This document shows, piece by piece, positions 25,255 through 34,571 of a DNA stretch of 64,000 nt. The DNA lies in NCBI RefSeq assembly GCF_002086815.1, contig NZ_MVID01000002.1, positions 186,001 through 250,000 of the forward strand, read 5' to 3'. The position numbers and the translations under genes were made by a program. The number at the start of each line of letters is the position of its first letter. Within the stretch, counting starts at the first letter, position 1. A model generated the notes under the pieces. The model saw nothing but the letters and a program-made list of their open reading frames with translations, searched no databases and was not told the origin of the DNA. Origin of the DNA: Mycolicibacterium parafortuitum. Lineage in GTDB: Bacteria; Actinomycetota; Actinomycetes; Mycobacteriales; Mycobacteriaceae.

Positions 25255-26100
25255 ATGGGCACCTACGCGATCACCGGCTCCGCGTCCGGAATGGGCGCGG
25301 CGGCGGTCAAAAGGCTTCGCGCCGATGGGCACACCGTGATCACCGTGGACATCAAGAACGCCGACGTCGTCGCCGATCTGTCCACGGCGAGCGGGCGCAG
25401 CCATGCCGCCGAGCAGGTGCTCACGTTGTGCGACGGCCGTCTCGACGGCGCGGTGCTGGCCGCGGGCCTCGGCCCGAGCAAGGGAGCCGACCGGTTGCGG
25501 ATGATCGCCACCGTCAACTACCTCGGCGTGGTCGACTTGTTGACCCGCTGGCGCGGCGCGCTCGCGGCCGCGACGAACGCGAAAGTCGTGGTGATCGGCA
25601 GCAATTCGACCACCACCACCCCGGCCGTGCCGGGCCGCGCGGTGCGCGCGCTGCTGGCCGGCGACGTCGAGCGGGCACTGCGGGCAGTGCGCCTGTACGG
25701 CCCGGGCAAGCCGGCGATGATGTACGCGGCGTCGAAGATCGCGGTGACCCGCTGGGCACGCCGCCATGCCGTGCTCCCGGAGTGGGCGGGCGCCGGGATC
25801 CGGCTCAACGTGCTCGCGCCCGGTGCGGTGATGACGCCGCTGCTGCAGGAACAACTCGACAACAAGAGTCAGGCCAAGTTCGTCGAACGGTTCCCGGTGC
25901 CCGTCGGCGGATACGGTGACCCCGATCTGCTCGCCGCGTGGATGTGTTTCCTGCTGTCCGATGCCGCCGACTTCGTGTGCGGCAGCGTCATTTTCGTCGA
26001 CGGCGGGACGGATGCGCTGTTCCGCGGCGACGAGTGGCCTCGCCCGGTGCCGGTGCGCCGGATCGGCGGCTACCTCAAACGGTTCCTGGGTCGGCGCTGA
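25255..26100 (+). CDS. SDR-family oxidoreductase (3-alpha-HSD/carbonyl reductase-like)
   Basis: 281 residues from ATG 25255. The N-terminal TGSASGMGAA lacks the usual TGxxxGIG second Ile, and the central part has an expanded region GRAVRALLAGDVERALRAVRLYGPGKPAMMYAASKIAVTRWARR containing the Tyr-x3-Lys pair. This long loop before the Tyr is typical of the 3-alpha-hydroxysteroid dehydrogenase/carbonyl reductase group. A C-terminal basic helix follows (GGYLKRFLGRR). It lies 64 bp after otsA and overlaps the end of the convergent epimerase-like gene by 26 bp. A steroid substrate is plausible from location, not proven. Confidence 0.85.
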   Translation: MGTYAITGSASGMGAAAVKRLRADGHTVITVDIKNADVVADLSTASGRSHAAEQVLTLCDGRLDGAVLAAGLGPSKGADRLRMIATVNYLGVVDLLTRWRGALAAATNAKVVVIGSNSTTTTPAVPGRAVRALLAGDVERALRAVRLYGPGKPAMMYAASKIAVTRWARRHAVLPEWAGAGIRLNVLAPGAVMTPLLQEQLDNKSQAKFVERFPVPVGGYGDPDLLAAWMCFLLSDAADFVCGSVIFVDGGTDALFRGDEWPRPVPVRRIGGYLKRFLGRR

Positions 26101-27094
26101 CCCGCGCCGCCGCGAACGATTCGATGATCGCCTGTTGCGGCGACCGCCACGTCAGGCCGAGATCCTCGGTGGTGGCCCGATCGTCGGTCGGCGTGGCCGA
26201 GGTGAGCAGCAGCGCCGCCTCGTAGCTGAGCCCGTCCCCGAGCGGCACGTAGCGGCCGACGACGTCGGAGATCCGCCCGAGCGCCAGAAGCGCCTTCGGC
26301 GGCAACGGAATCCGCCGCACCGGCTGCCCCAGCCCGGTCTCCAGCGCATCGATCATCTGGTCGAACGTCAGCATCACCCCGCCGCAGACGTAACGGCGCG
26401 GACCGCGTCCCGGCCGCATCAGGCGGGTGTGCACATCGGCGACATCACGCACGTCGATCATCTGCATGCCCGCGCGGACCCGCGGTGCGATCCTGGCCCG
26501 CACGATGGGTGCCCAGCCGCGTTCGGTGACGCCCGCCGCGGTCCCGAACGCGCGCCCGACCACGCTGGACGGGTAGGTCACCACCACAGGCGCGCCGGCG
26601 TCCTGCAGCTTGCGCGCGGCGCGGTCGGCGTAGCCCTTGGTCTTGGCGTAGCTGCTGCGCCCGTCGGAGGTTGGGGTGTCGGCGGAGATGACACCGTCGG
26701 ACGGCGGGAACAACGCGCTGTAGCTACTCACCGACACGACCGGGTCGAGACCGAGTTCCGATGCGCGGGAGAGGATCTGCTCGGTGGCGTACGCGTTGAT
26801 GTCCCACATCAGCTGCGCGCGACGCTCGTCGGTGCCGACCACGCCCGCCGCGTGCACCACCGCGTCCATCCCGGCGAGCAGCTCGGTGACCGTCGCCTCC
26901 GACCGGATGTCACCGACGACGATCGAGACGTCGCCCAGCGCGCGCAGCCGGGTGATCACCGGCGCATCCTGCTCCTGGGGCAGGACCAGCAGCCGGATGC
27001 TGTGCTGAGCTTCCAGCAGGGCGCGCACCGTGTGCGCGCCGAGGTAGCCGATGCCACCGGTGACTGCGATATGAATGGTTGCTCTCCTCGTCAC
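26075..27094 (-). CDS. NAD(P)-dependent epimerase/dehydratase-family reductase
   Basis: 339 residues (extended SDR). The GxxGxxG-type VTGGIGYLGAHTVRALL is near the N-terminus, then VVHAAGVVG, VSVSSYSALF and SSYAKTKGYADRAA with the Tyr-x3-Lys pair. The C-terminal half follows the pattern of 3-beta-hydroxysteroid dehydrogenase/dihydroflavonol reductase-like proteins. It lies directly downstream of the mce4 operon genes in the same direction, 26 bp after the last Mce-associated protein, so it could be transcribed with the importer. The substrate is not known. Confidence 0.85.
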   Translation of the reverse strand: MTRRATIHIAVTGGIGYLGAHTVRALLEAQHSIRLLVLPQEQDAPVITRLRALGDVSIVVGDIRSEATVTELLAGMDAVVHAAGVVGTDERRAQLMWDINAYATEQILSRASELGLDPVVSVSSYSALFPPSDGVISADTPTSDGRSSYAKTKGYADRAARKLQDAGAPVVVTYPSSVVGRAFGTAAGVTERGWAPIVRARIAPRVRAGMQMIDVRDVADVHTRLMRPGRGPRRYVCGGVMLTFDQMIDALETGLGQPVRRIPLPPKALLALGRISDVVGRYVPLGDGLSYEAALLLTSATPTDDRATTEDLGLTWRSPQQAIIESFAAARVSADPGTV

Positions 27095-27119
27095 GCCGCG
27101 GGATCGGCGATGGGCCTGC

Positions 27120-27614
27120 TCAGATCGGGGTGATGTAGGCGATCAGCCACTTGCCGTCGACCTTCTTGTAGTCGACACGCAGCCGGCTGCCGTCGTAGAC
27201 CGACTCCTTGGACTTGTCGGTCACCGTGCGATTCATGTACACCATCACCGACGCCGAAGTGCGTTGCGCATCAAGGACACCGGTGCCGACGGTGTGAGCC
27301 TGACTGATCAGCTGGCGGTCCCTGGCCTGCGGGATGATCTCGTTGGTGACGCGGTCCTCGAACTCCTGCCGGTATTCCGGGGTCAGCATCGGGTACACCT
27401 CGGCGAAATTGCGTTCCACCGTCTGGTAGTCGAATCCGAACACCCGCGGGATCTGTTCGGAGGCCAGCGTCGGCAGTTCGGCCCGCGCCTGCTCCTCACC
27501 GTCGAGTTGCACCCGGGTCCAGTACAGCCAGCCACCGACCGCGGACAGCGCCACGAAACCCGCGGCCAGCACGACTGCAAGCGACCCGATCAGCCTGCCG
27601 CGCCACCCGGTCAT
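27120..27614 (-). CDS. Mce-associated membrane protein (Rv3492c-like)
   Basis: 164 residues. There is one TM segment at about 9-30 (LIGSLAVVLAAGFVALSAVG), then an extracytoplasmic SnoaL/NTF2-like domain with FGFDYQTVERNFAEVYPML and VDYKKVDGKWLIAYITPI. Such Mas proteins accompany mce operons and stabilise the Mce complex. It shares the ATGA-type overlap with the preceding gene and is the last conserved gene of the mce4 operon. Confidence 0.9.
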   Translation of the reverse strand: MTGWRGRLIGSLAVVLAAGFVALSAVGGWLYWTRVQLDGEEQARAELPTLASEQIPRVFGFDYQTVERNFAEVYPMLTPEYRQEFEDRVTNEIIPQARDRQLISQAHTVGTGVLDAQRTSASVMVYMNRTVTDKSKESVYDGSRLRVDYKKVDGKWLIAYITPI

Positions 27615-28291
27615 CAGTTGCCCCCGTCGGGGTATTTGAGGTCGTATGCCGTCATGTGCCCGTTGTCGTCCTCGTGGACGATCACCCGCATACGGTAGGG
27701 CTCCGACGGTGCGTTGTTGCCGTCGAGGTCGGTGACGGTCACCCGTACCGACACCAAAACCGCCGCATTGTCCGCGATCTCGTCGATCTTCTCCAGAGCG
27801 GCGCCGTTGACGACCGCTTCCGAGGACGCGTTGGTGTCGCGGAACAGCAGCTTGAGGTTCTCGACGTTGCCGTCCTGCGTCATCATCGCGCGCAGCGGGC
27901 CACTGGTGCCGTCGACGAACCGGTTCACGCTCTCGTCGATGGTGTTCTGGGTGTAGCTGAACATGTTGACCACCGACTGGGCCGCGGTGTCGACGAAGCG
28001 GCGCTCACGGTCCTGTTTGGCCTCGATGCCGCGCTGCTGATCCAGCATCACCATCACCGCCGCGACGAGCGCGACGACGGCGACGAACGCGACCGCGATC
28101 GACGCGATCGCGACCAGGCGCCGATTCGGTTGCCGCCGCGGCGGAGGGCCCACCGGCGAGACCCGGCGCACGGGCTGCGGCACCTCGATGCTGACCCCGG
28201 TCGGCGCCGGGACCGCCTCGATCTTGGCCGGACCCGCGGCACGGGACGCGCGGCGGCGCACCCGCTTGGGGGGCTGAACAGATTCTTGCAC
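27614..28291 (-). CDS. Mce-associated membrane protein (Rv3493c-like)
   Basis: 225 residues. The basic, proline-rich cytoplasmic N-terminus (about 1-58) is followed by one TM segment (VAIASIAVAFVAVVALVAAVMVML, about 60-83) and an extracytoplasmic domain with FSYTQNTIDESVNRFVDGTSG, the same fold type as the next gene. It starts 3 bp after mce4F and overlaps the next gene by one base. The role is inferred from family: assembly or stability of the Mce4 importer. Confidence 0.9.
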   Translation of the reverse strand: MQESVQPPKRVRRRASRAAGPAKIEAVPAPTGVSIEVPQPVRRVSPVGPPPRRQPNRRLVAIASIAVAFVAVVALVAAVMVMLDQQRGIEAKQDRERRFVDTAAQSVVNMFSYTQNTIDESVNRFVDGTSGPLRAMMTQDGNVENLKLLFRDTNASSEAVVNGAALEKIDEIADNAAVLVSVRVTVTDLDGNNAPSEPYRMRVIVHEDDNGHMTAYDLKYPDGGN

Positions 28292-28294
28292 TAC

Positions 28295-29968
28295 CTACAC
28301 CTGCTTCGGCGCCAACATCAGGTCGACCCAGTTCTCCGCAGGCGCCAGCTTGTCGGAACCAGGCGCGTACACGCCGACTCCACCTGCCGGGTCGACGAAC
28401 TTGCCGTTCTGATCGTAGGTCGCCACCGATGTCGAGCTGGCCAAGGGGGCCTCGGCCGGCAGCGGCGCAGCTCCGGCGGGCGGTGCAGGCGCGGGCGGCG
28501 CCAGCGGCGGCCGGCCGTACGGCGGCACCACCTGATCCGGCGGCGAGAAGTACGGCCACGGAGGCGGCGGCGGACCGTCGGCGGGCGGCACCGGCAGCGG
28601 GAACGGTGCGTGCGGCGCAGGACCGGGCCCGGGCGCCACTCCCGGCGGCAGCTGCACCGCAGGCGGGCCCGGATCCGGATCGACCTGCGGCGGGATCATC
28701 GGGAACTTGTTGGGCGGCAGGATGTTGCGGCCGTCCTCGATGGGGGTGCCGACCGGGACCGGCGGACCGCGCCACGGGTTGTTGCCCAGCGGCACATACC
28801 CGCGAGGGTCGCGGCAGAGCTGCACGGTCGGCGCCCGCTTGCCCGGGAACTCCTGGCACGGGTAGTTGCGGGCACCGCGCACGACGCTCGGATCGTTCTG
28901 CGGCACCTTGCAGTACAGGTCCGTGGGCAGTTCACGCAGCGTGGTGTCGGCCGGCGAGCGGATCTGGGTCGCCGGGACGAAGCCGGTCGCACACGGCGGC
29001 GGATCCTGCAGGTGGATCTTGAAGTCCAGCTTGCCGCCCTCGTCGGTCGGCACGCCGCCGGCCACGGTGTTCAGTGCGGCCAGCAACGCCGGGAACACCA
29101 CCAGGGCGTGCTCGAGGGACTTGTTGTAGATCACCCCGATCCGGCCGAAGTTGGCCAGGTTCGCCGCCAGCATCGGGAACGACGGCCGGATGCCGTCGAA
29201 CGTCTCGTTGGCCACCTCGGCGGTGCCGGGCACCGTCTGCAGCGTGGTGCGCAGCTGCGGATCGGCGTTGGCCACCTCGGTGGTGAGCCTGCCCAACCCC
29301 TCGGCGAGCGAACGGATGTCGTCGCCGCTGCGGATCTGCGCCTGCAGGAACGGACCGGCCTGATCGATCAGCTGCGAGACCTCGTCGTAGTTCGCGTTGG
29401 CCTCGTCGACGAGCAACCTCGACGACTGGATCAACCGAGCCAGTTCCGGCCCGGATCCGTTGAACGCCTTGAACGTCTCGCCGAGCAGGTCCTGCAACCG
29501 GCTGTCGGTGACGCTCTGGACCAGGTTCTCGGCTTCCTGCAGCAGGCCGGCGACGTCCTGGCCGATCGCGGTGCGGTCCACCGTGATGTCGGATCCGTCG
29601 CGCAGCATCGTCTCGGACGCGTCCTCGGGCGGCACCAGGTCGACGTACTGCTCACCGATCGCCGACACGCTCTTGACCGTCGCGGTGACGTTCTCCGGAA
29701 CCGGTGTGCCGCTGTTCAACTGCATGTGCGCGACGACACCGGAGTCCGACAGGCCCACCGACGTGACGTGCCCGATGGTCACGCCGCGGTAGGTCACGTT
29801 GGCGTTCTGGTACAGGCCGCCGCCCGCCTCGAAGTTGGCGGTCACGTCGTAGGCGCCGATCCCGACGGCCGACGGCACGCGCAGGTAGAACAGCGACACC
29901 GCGCCGACGCTGAGCACCGTGACGATCGCGAAGATCATCAGCTGGATGCGGGTCAGACGGCTCAGCAT
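28295..29968 (-). CDS. mce4F: Mce4F, substrate-binding subunit of the Mce4 importer
   Basis: 557 residues. N-terminal TM anchor about 8-29, MCE/MlaD domain about 38-120 (YDVTANFEAGGGLYQNANVTYRGVTIG), a helical mycobacterial cholesterol-uptake-porter domain about 125-330, and a long proline-rich tail about 390-520 (many PP, PPPP runs) ending in a short conserved segment. Mce proteins form a lipid-conducting tube through the periplasm. The start overlaps the lprN stop (TAATG). Confidence 0.95.
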   Translation of the reverse strand: MLSRLTRIQLMIFAIVTVLSVGAVSLFYLRVPSAVGIGAYDVTANFEAGGGLYQNANVTYRGVTIGHVTSVGLSDSGVVAHMQLNSGTPVPENVTATVKSVSAIGEQYVDLVPPEDASETMLRDGSDITVDRTAIGQDVAGLLQEAENLVQSVTDSRLQDLLGETFKAFNGSGPELARLIQSSRLLVDEANANYDEVSQLIDQAGPFLQAQIRSGDDIRSLAEGLGRLTTEVANADPQLRTTLQTVPGTAEVANETFDGIRPSFPMLAANLANFGRIGVIYNKSLEHALVVFPALLAALNTVAGGVPTDEGGKLDFKIHLQDPPPCATGFVPATQIRSPADTTLRELPTDLYCKVPQNDPSVVRGARNYPCQEFPGKRAPTVQLCRDPRGYVPLGNNPWRGPPVPVGTPIEDGRNILPPNKFPMIPPQVDPDPGPPAVQLPPGVAPGPGPAPHAPFPLPVPPADGPPPPPWPYFSPPDQVVPPYGRPPLAPPAPAPPAGAAPLPAEAPLASSTSVATYDQNGKFVDPAGGVGVYAPGSDKLAPAENWVDLMLAPKQV

Positions 29969-31125
29969 TACGGCGCCCCCTCGTGTTGCGTCGCGGTGCC
30001 CGGCGGGATCTTGAACGGATCCGCCGCCTGCCCGGAGAGGTTGGCCATCGCACCGGTGAGGAAGTCCGGAGGATTGACGACCTCGCTGATGCGCTTCATG
30101 TTCGGGTCCAGACCCAGCGAGGTGGTGAAGACCGACTCACCCACGCGTCGCAGGGTCAGGTCGAACGTGGTGTACACGTTCAGATAGTCACCGCGCACGG
30201 CGTTGCGCAGGTACTTGTAGTGGAACGGGAACGTCGGCAGGAACTCCAGGTCCTTGATGAAGAAGTCCGCGTTGTCGTTGAGCGCCTTGATGACCGGGAA
30301 CAGATCCTTGAAGTCCGCGGCGAAATCGTCCTTGGTCTCCCGCAGCACCCGCGACGCGACCTCGGCGAAGCTGCGCAGCGCTCCGAACGCGTCGACGAGC
30401 TGGGCGCGGTTGTCGTTGAGCACCTTCAGCGCCTCGGGCAGCGTGTCGAGCGTGCGGCCCAGGCTGTCCTTGCTGCCCGCCAGGATCCCGGCGAAGCGAT
30501 TCAGTCCGTCAGCCGCGGCGATGATGTCGTTGGTCTGGCGGTCCAGTGACGCGGTCAGCTCGGCCAGCCGCGGGATCAGGCCTTCGAACGTACCCGTCCG
30601 GCCTGCGACGGCGTTGTAGGTCTCATCGGTGATGTCTTGCAGCGCACCGAGATTACCCTTGTTGACCACGACGCCGAGCGACGACAGCACCTGTTCGGTG
30701 GTCGGATAGTTGTCGACGTTCTCGATCGGGATCTGCGCGCCTTCGACCAGTTCGCCGCTGCCGCCGTCCAGCGGTTCGGCGAGCTCGATGTGCTGCGAGC
30801 CGAGCAGCGAGGTCTGCGCCACCCGCGCGATCACGTTGGCCGGCAGCTTGACGTTGCCGTCCAGCGACAGCTGCAGTTCCGCGAAGAATGTGCCGTCGGC
30901 GCGCTGCACGGCGTCCACGCCGGACACACTGCCGACGGTGACGTCGTCGACCATCACCGGTGAGTTCTGCGGCAGCGTCGCGACATCGGGCAACTGGATG
31001 CTGACCTTGTACCCGCCGCTGCCGTGCCCGGCGGTGCCGGGCATGTTCAACGAGTTCAGACCGCCGAATTGGCACCCGGTCAGCAGCAGCGCGACCGACG
31101 ACAGCCCCAGGGCGCGGCGGATCAT
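29968..31125 (-). CDS. lprN: Mce4E lipoprotein (LprN)
   Basis: 385 residues from ATG 31125, which overlaps the mce4D stop (ATGA) and begins a lipoprotein signal MIRRALGLSSVALLLTGC with lipobox LLTGC. The frame is open 54 codons further upstream but that would bury the lipobox. MCE domain about 45-120 (YKVSIQLPDVATLPQNSPVMVDDVTVGSV), then the helical tail domain. This is the lipid-anchored member found in every mce operon at the E position. Confidence 0.95.
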   Translation of the reverse strand: MIRRALGLSSVALLLTGCQFGGLNSLNMPGTAGHGSGGYKVSIQLPDVATLPQNSPVMVDDVTVGSVSGVDAVQRADGTFFAELQLSLDGNVKLPANVIARVAQTSLLGSQHIELAEPLDGGSGELVEGAQIPIENVDNYPTTEQVLSSLGVVVNKGNLGALQDITDETYNAVAGRTGTFEGLIPRLAELTASLDRQTNDIIAAADGLNRFAGILAGSKDSLGRTLDTLPEALKVLNDNRAQLVDAFGALRSFAEVASRVLRETKDDFAADFKDLFPVIKALNDNADFFIKDLEFLPTFPFHYKYLRNAVRGDYLNVYTTFDLTLRRVGESVFTTSLGLDPNMKRISEVVNPPDFLTGAMANLSGQAADPFKIPPGTATQHEGAP

Positions 31126-32492
31126 CGGCCCGCCTCCGCCGGTCCGGGCGCCACCGGTGCCGGATCGGGCTCGGGACCGCCCGCGTGCGACGCGGACGTC
31201 TCCGGACCCTGCGTCGGGACCAGCAGCGAGGTCAGGTCGGCGTCCGGCGCGACCTTCGGGGGCGTGACGCCGGGGGCGTTCTGCCACTGCAGATACGGCA
31301 CAGGCGTTCTGGCCTTGGCCTCGGTCTCCGGGGTGTCGTAGATGATCTGCCCCTTGTAGGCGGTGATGCTGTTGATCGGGTGGAACATGATCGGCGGGTA
31401 GTTCATCGTGATGCGCTTGAACACCGGACCCATCCGCTGGCGGCAGATCTCGGCCCTCTTGTAGTTGTCGGGGGTGGCGGCCGCGTCGAACGTGCCGCCG
31501 CAGATGAACTGCACCGGGTTCGCGAAGTTCGGCAGCGTCAGCAACCCGCCGACCGTGCCCTGGGCGGGGTTGTAGATGTTGTAGAAGTTGCTCAGACCGT
31601 TGGGCGTGATGTGCAGGATCTGCTCGATGTCGTCACTGTGCTCGGTCAGCAGGTTCGTGAACTCGGTCAGCCGGTTGACCTGCCCGATCAGCGCCTCATT
31701 GCTGTCCCCGAGGAAGCCACGCACGTCAGACAGCGCCTGGTTCAGGGTTCCGAGGGTGACGTCGAGATCGTTGGACGCGTCGGCCAGCACCTGGGACACC
31801 GACGCGACATGGTTGGAGAACTGCACGATCTGCTCGTTGCTGTTCGACAACGCGTCGACGAGCACCTGAAGGTTGCGGATCGTGCCGAACAGGTCCGCGC
31901 GCGAATCGCCCAGGCGCCCGGCGGTTTGCGACAACTCGCGCAGAGCATTGCGGAAGCTGTCGCCGTTGCCGTCGAAGGTGTCGGCGGCCTGGTTGACGAC
32001 CTCGGTCAGCGGGCCCTGCACCGAACCCTGGTGGGGTCCGAGCTGGGCGCTCAACGCGGTCAGTTGCTCCTTGACCTCGTCCCACTCCACCGGCACCGCG
32101 GTGCGGTCCAGTCCGATCTCCGCGCCGTCCGCCATCGCCGCGCCGCCGGTGAATGCCGGCGTCAGCTGAATGAACCTGGCGGACACCAGGTTCGGTGAGA
32201 TCACCAGCGCCTTGGCGTCGGCGGGCACCTTCACGTCGCCGTCGATGGTCATCGTGATCTTGACGTCACCGGCCCGGGGTTCGATCTTGTCGATGGTGCC
32301 TACCGGCACGCCGACCACCCGGACGTCGTCGCCCGGGTAGAGCCCCACCGCGGAGGTGAAGTACGCGACGACCTTGTGCCCGGCGCGGTTGGGCCACACC
32401 AGGTACGCGCCGACCGCCAGCGTGACAACCAGCACGCCGGCAAGCGCGGTACGCACCCATCGGTTCCGCTTCAGCGAATTCTCCTGCGTCAT
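31122..32492 (-). CDS. mce4D: Mce4D
   Basis: 456 residues. TM anchor about 12-32 (ALAGVLVVTLAVGAYLVW), MCE domain about 38-120 (AYFTSAVGLYPGDDVRVVGVPVGTIDKI), a helical domain about 130-300, and a Pro/Ala-rich tail at the end. ATGA overlaps at both ends tie it to mce4C and lprN. Subunit of the cholesterol importer encoded by the operon. Confidence 0.95.
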   Translation of the reverse strand: MTQENSLKRNRWVRTALAGVLVVTLAVGAYLVWPNRAGHKVVAYFTSAVGLYPGDDVRVVGVPVGTIDKIEPRAGDVKITMTIDGDVKVPADAKALVISPNLVSARFIQLTPAFTGGAAMADGAEIGLDRTAVPVEWDEVKEQLTALSAQLGPHQGSVQGPLTEVVNQAADTFDGNGDSFRNALRELSQTAGRLGDSRADLFGTIRNLQVLVDALSNSNEQIVQFSNHVASVSQVLADASNDLDVTLGTLNQALSDVRGFLGDSNEALIGQVNRLTEFTNLLTEHSDDIEQILHITPNGLSNFYNIYNPAQGTVGGLLTLPNFANPVQFICGGTFDAAATPDNYKRAEICRQRMGPVFKRITMNYPPIMFHPINSITAYKGQIIYDTPETEAKARTPVPYLQWQNAPGVTPPKVAPDADLTSLLVPTQGPETSASHAGGPEPDPAPVAPGPAEAGR

Positions 32493-33547
32493 GGTGACTT
32501 CGGCCTGATGATCATCCGCTCCGAGATGTAACCACGGAGCATGTCCGACAGGCTGTCAGGCAGCTTGCCCGGCTGGAAGTAGGTATCCAGCAGCACTTCG
32601 GCGATCGGGGCGGGCGGTAGGCCGTACAGGTTGATCTGGAAACCAGGACCGGATCCGACCACCTCGCCGAGCGCCGTCGCGTAGGCGGGCAGCCGCTTGA
32701 GCGCCTCACTGAGGTGCTCACGACGTTCGAGCAGGTTGTCCAGCACCAGGTTCAGCTTCTCCAGCGCCGGCTTGAACTCGCGCCTGTTGTCGGCGACGAA
32801 CCCCGAGATCTGCTCGGACACGTCGTCGATGCCCGCGATCAGGTTGCTCAATGCCTGGCGGCGCTCGTCGAGGGCGGCGAAAAGCAGGTTGCCGTCGGTG
32901 ATCAGCTGGTTGACCTGACCGGAGCGCTCCGCCAGCGTGTCCGACACGTTCTTGGCGTGGCCGAGCAGTTGGGCGAGCGCCTCGTCGCGCGCGTTGAGGC
33001 TGCGGGACAGGCTCGTGACTCCGTCGAGCGCCGAGCGCAGCTGCGGGGTCGCCTCTTTCAGCGAATCGGTGATCGTCTGCAGCGCCTGCTCGAACTTCGG
33101 CTTGTCCAGCTCGCTGACGTTCTGCCCGAGGTCCTGCAGCGCGGTGTTCAGCGTGTAGGGCGTGGTGGTGCGGCCCAGCGGGATGACTGTGGAGTCTCCT
33201 CCGCCCTTCGGCGTGACGGCCAGCGATTTCTCGCCGAGCACGGTGTCGGTCTTGATCGCGACCAGAGACTGGTCGCCGACCTTGACGTCGCGGTTGACGG
33301 TGAAGGTGATCTTCGCCGCGTCGCCGGCGAGTGCGACGTCGGTGACCTTGCCGACGACGATGCCGGACACGTTGACCTCGTTGCCCGGGATGATGCCACC
33401 CGCGTCGGCGAAGTACGCCTCGTACGGCTTGCCCTGCGGGAAGAACGGCAGGCTCGAGTATCCGAACGACACCAGCACCAGGCAGGCGACCAGGACGATG
33501 CCGAAGATGCCGGTGCGCAACGGGTTCGAGTCGTCAGTTCTACTCAT
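32489..33547 (-). CDS. mce4C: Mce4C
   Basis: 352 residues from ATG 33547 (MSRTDDSN), chosen because GGGGAGG lies 10 bp upstream; a GTG three codons earlier is only 1 bp from that site. TM anchor about 11-32, MCE domain about 37-118 (EAYFADAGGIIPGNEVNVSGIVVGKVTDV), then the helical domain. It overlaps the mce4B stop by 8 bp and mce4D by 4 bp. Confidence 0.95.
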   Translation of the reverse strand: MSRTDDSNPLRTGIFGIVLVACLVLVSFGYSSLPFFPQGKPYEAYFADAGGIIPGNEVNVSGIVVGKVTDVALAGDAAKITFTVNRDVKVGDQSLVAIKTDTVLGEKSLAVTPKGGGDSTVIPLGRTTTPYTLNTALQDLGQNVSELDKPKFEQALQTITDSLKEATPQLRSALDGVTSLSRSLNARDEALAQLLGHAKNVSDTLAERSGQVNQLITDGNLLFAALDERRQALSNLIAGIDDVSEQISGFVADNRREFKPALEKLNLVLDNLLERREHLSEALKRLPAYATALGEVVGSGPGFQINLYGLPPAPIAEVLLDTYFQPGKLPDSLSDMLRGYISERMIIRPKSP

Positions 33548-34571
33548 CTTCAGCACACCTCCCCTTGCTCGGATCCGGCGGTCCGCCGAACGGGACCAGG
33601 ATGTCGCTTCCTGCCGGGCCGTTGATCTTCAACCGCGTCGAGCAGTAGAAGATGTTGAAGAACGAGCCGTACGCACCGAGTGCATTGAGCCGCAGGTAGT
33701 TCTCGGCGAGTGGTTCGATGACCTTGTTCACGTCGGCCTTGCGCTCGTCCATCCGCTGGGCGAACGGCCGTACGTTCTCGATGACGCCCTGTACCGGCCT
33801 GCGCGAGGTCTCCAGCATCTCGGTCAGGTCGTTCTCGGCGGCGGCCAGCGGGCCGATCGCGCCGGCGATCGGGTCGCGGCCCTGGGCGAGCCCGGTGATC
33901 AGCTTCTGCAACTGGTCGACGCTGGCGTTGAACTGGGCGCCCTTCTCGTCGACGGTGCTCAGCACGGTGTTGAGGTTGGTGATCACGTCGCCGATCAGTT
34001 GGTCGCGGGCCGCGAGGTTCTGGGTGAACGCGCTGGTGTTGGCCAGCATCGCCGACAGCGCGCCACCCTCCCCCTGCAGCAGTTCGATCACCGCGTTGCT
34101 GATCTCGTTGACCTTCCCGCCGTCGAGACCCTTCAACACCGGCTTGAGCCCGCCGAGCAGAGCGTCGAGGTCCAGCGCGGGCTGGGTGTTGGTGATGGTG
34201 CCGCCGCTGGGCAGCTTCACGAGATCGCCCGGGCCCGAAGTGATCTCGAGGTACCGGTCACCGACCAGGTTCTCGTAGCGCACCACCGCCCTGGTCGAGG
34301 TGTAGAGCTGGTAGCGGTCGTTGACGGTGAACTCGACGTCGACGGAGTTGTCCGGGTTGAGTTTCAGCCCCTCGACGGTTCCGACCGGCACTCCGGCGAT
34401 CCGGACGTCCTGGCCGGCCTTCAGTCGGGACGCGTTCTCGAACTTGGCGTGGTACTTGTCCTCCGACGCGAACCGGAACTCGCCGAAGACGACGATCAAC
34501 GCGCCCGCGACCACCAGCATCACCACGGTGAACACGCTGACGCTGATCAGGGTTCTTCTGTCGCGATTCAT
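33540..34571 (-). CDS. mce4B: Mce4B
   Basis: 343 residues from ATG 34571 (MNRDRRTLISVSVF), overlapping the mce4A stop (ATGA). A longer open frame upstream lies in mce4A and is not used. TM anchor about 8-30, MCE domain about 38-118 (KYHAKFENASRLKAGQDVRIAGVPVGTVEGL), helical domain to about 300, and a C-terminal segment with two cysteines (FYCSTRLK, GRCAEDE) typical of the B subunit. Confidence 0.95.
   Translation of the reverse strand: MNRDRRTLISVSVFTVVMLVVAGALIVVFGEFRFASEDKYHAKFENASRLKAGQDVRIAGVPVGTVEGLKLNPDNSVDVEFTVNDRYQLYTSTRAVVRYENLVGDRYLEITSGPGDLVKLPSGGTITNTQPALDLDALLGGLKPVLKGLDGGKVNEISNAVIELLQGEGGALSAMLANTSAFTQNLAARDQLIGDVITNLNTVLSTVDEKGAQFNASVDQLQKLITGLAQGRDPIAGAIGPLAAAENDLTEMLETSRRPVQGVIENVRPFAQRMDERKADVNKVIEPLAENYLRLNALGAYGSFFNIFYCSTRLKINGPAGSDILVPFGGPPDPSKGRCAEDE

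Noticed and set aside
27656..30187. 843-codon frame antisense to the mce4 operon end
   Set aside because: Crosses three well-supported overlapping genes; no recognisable protein.
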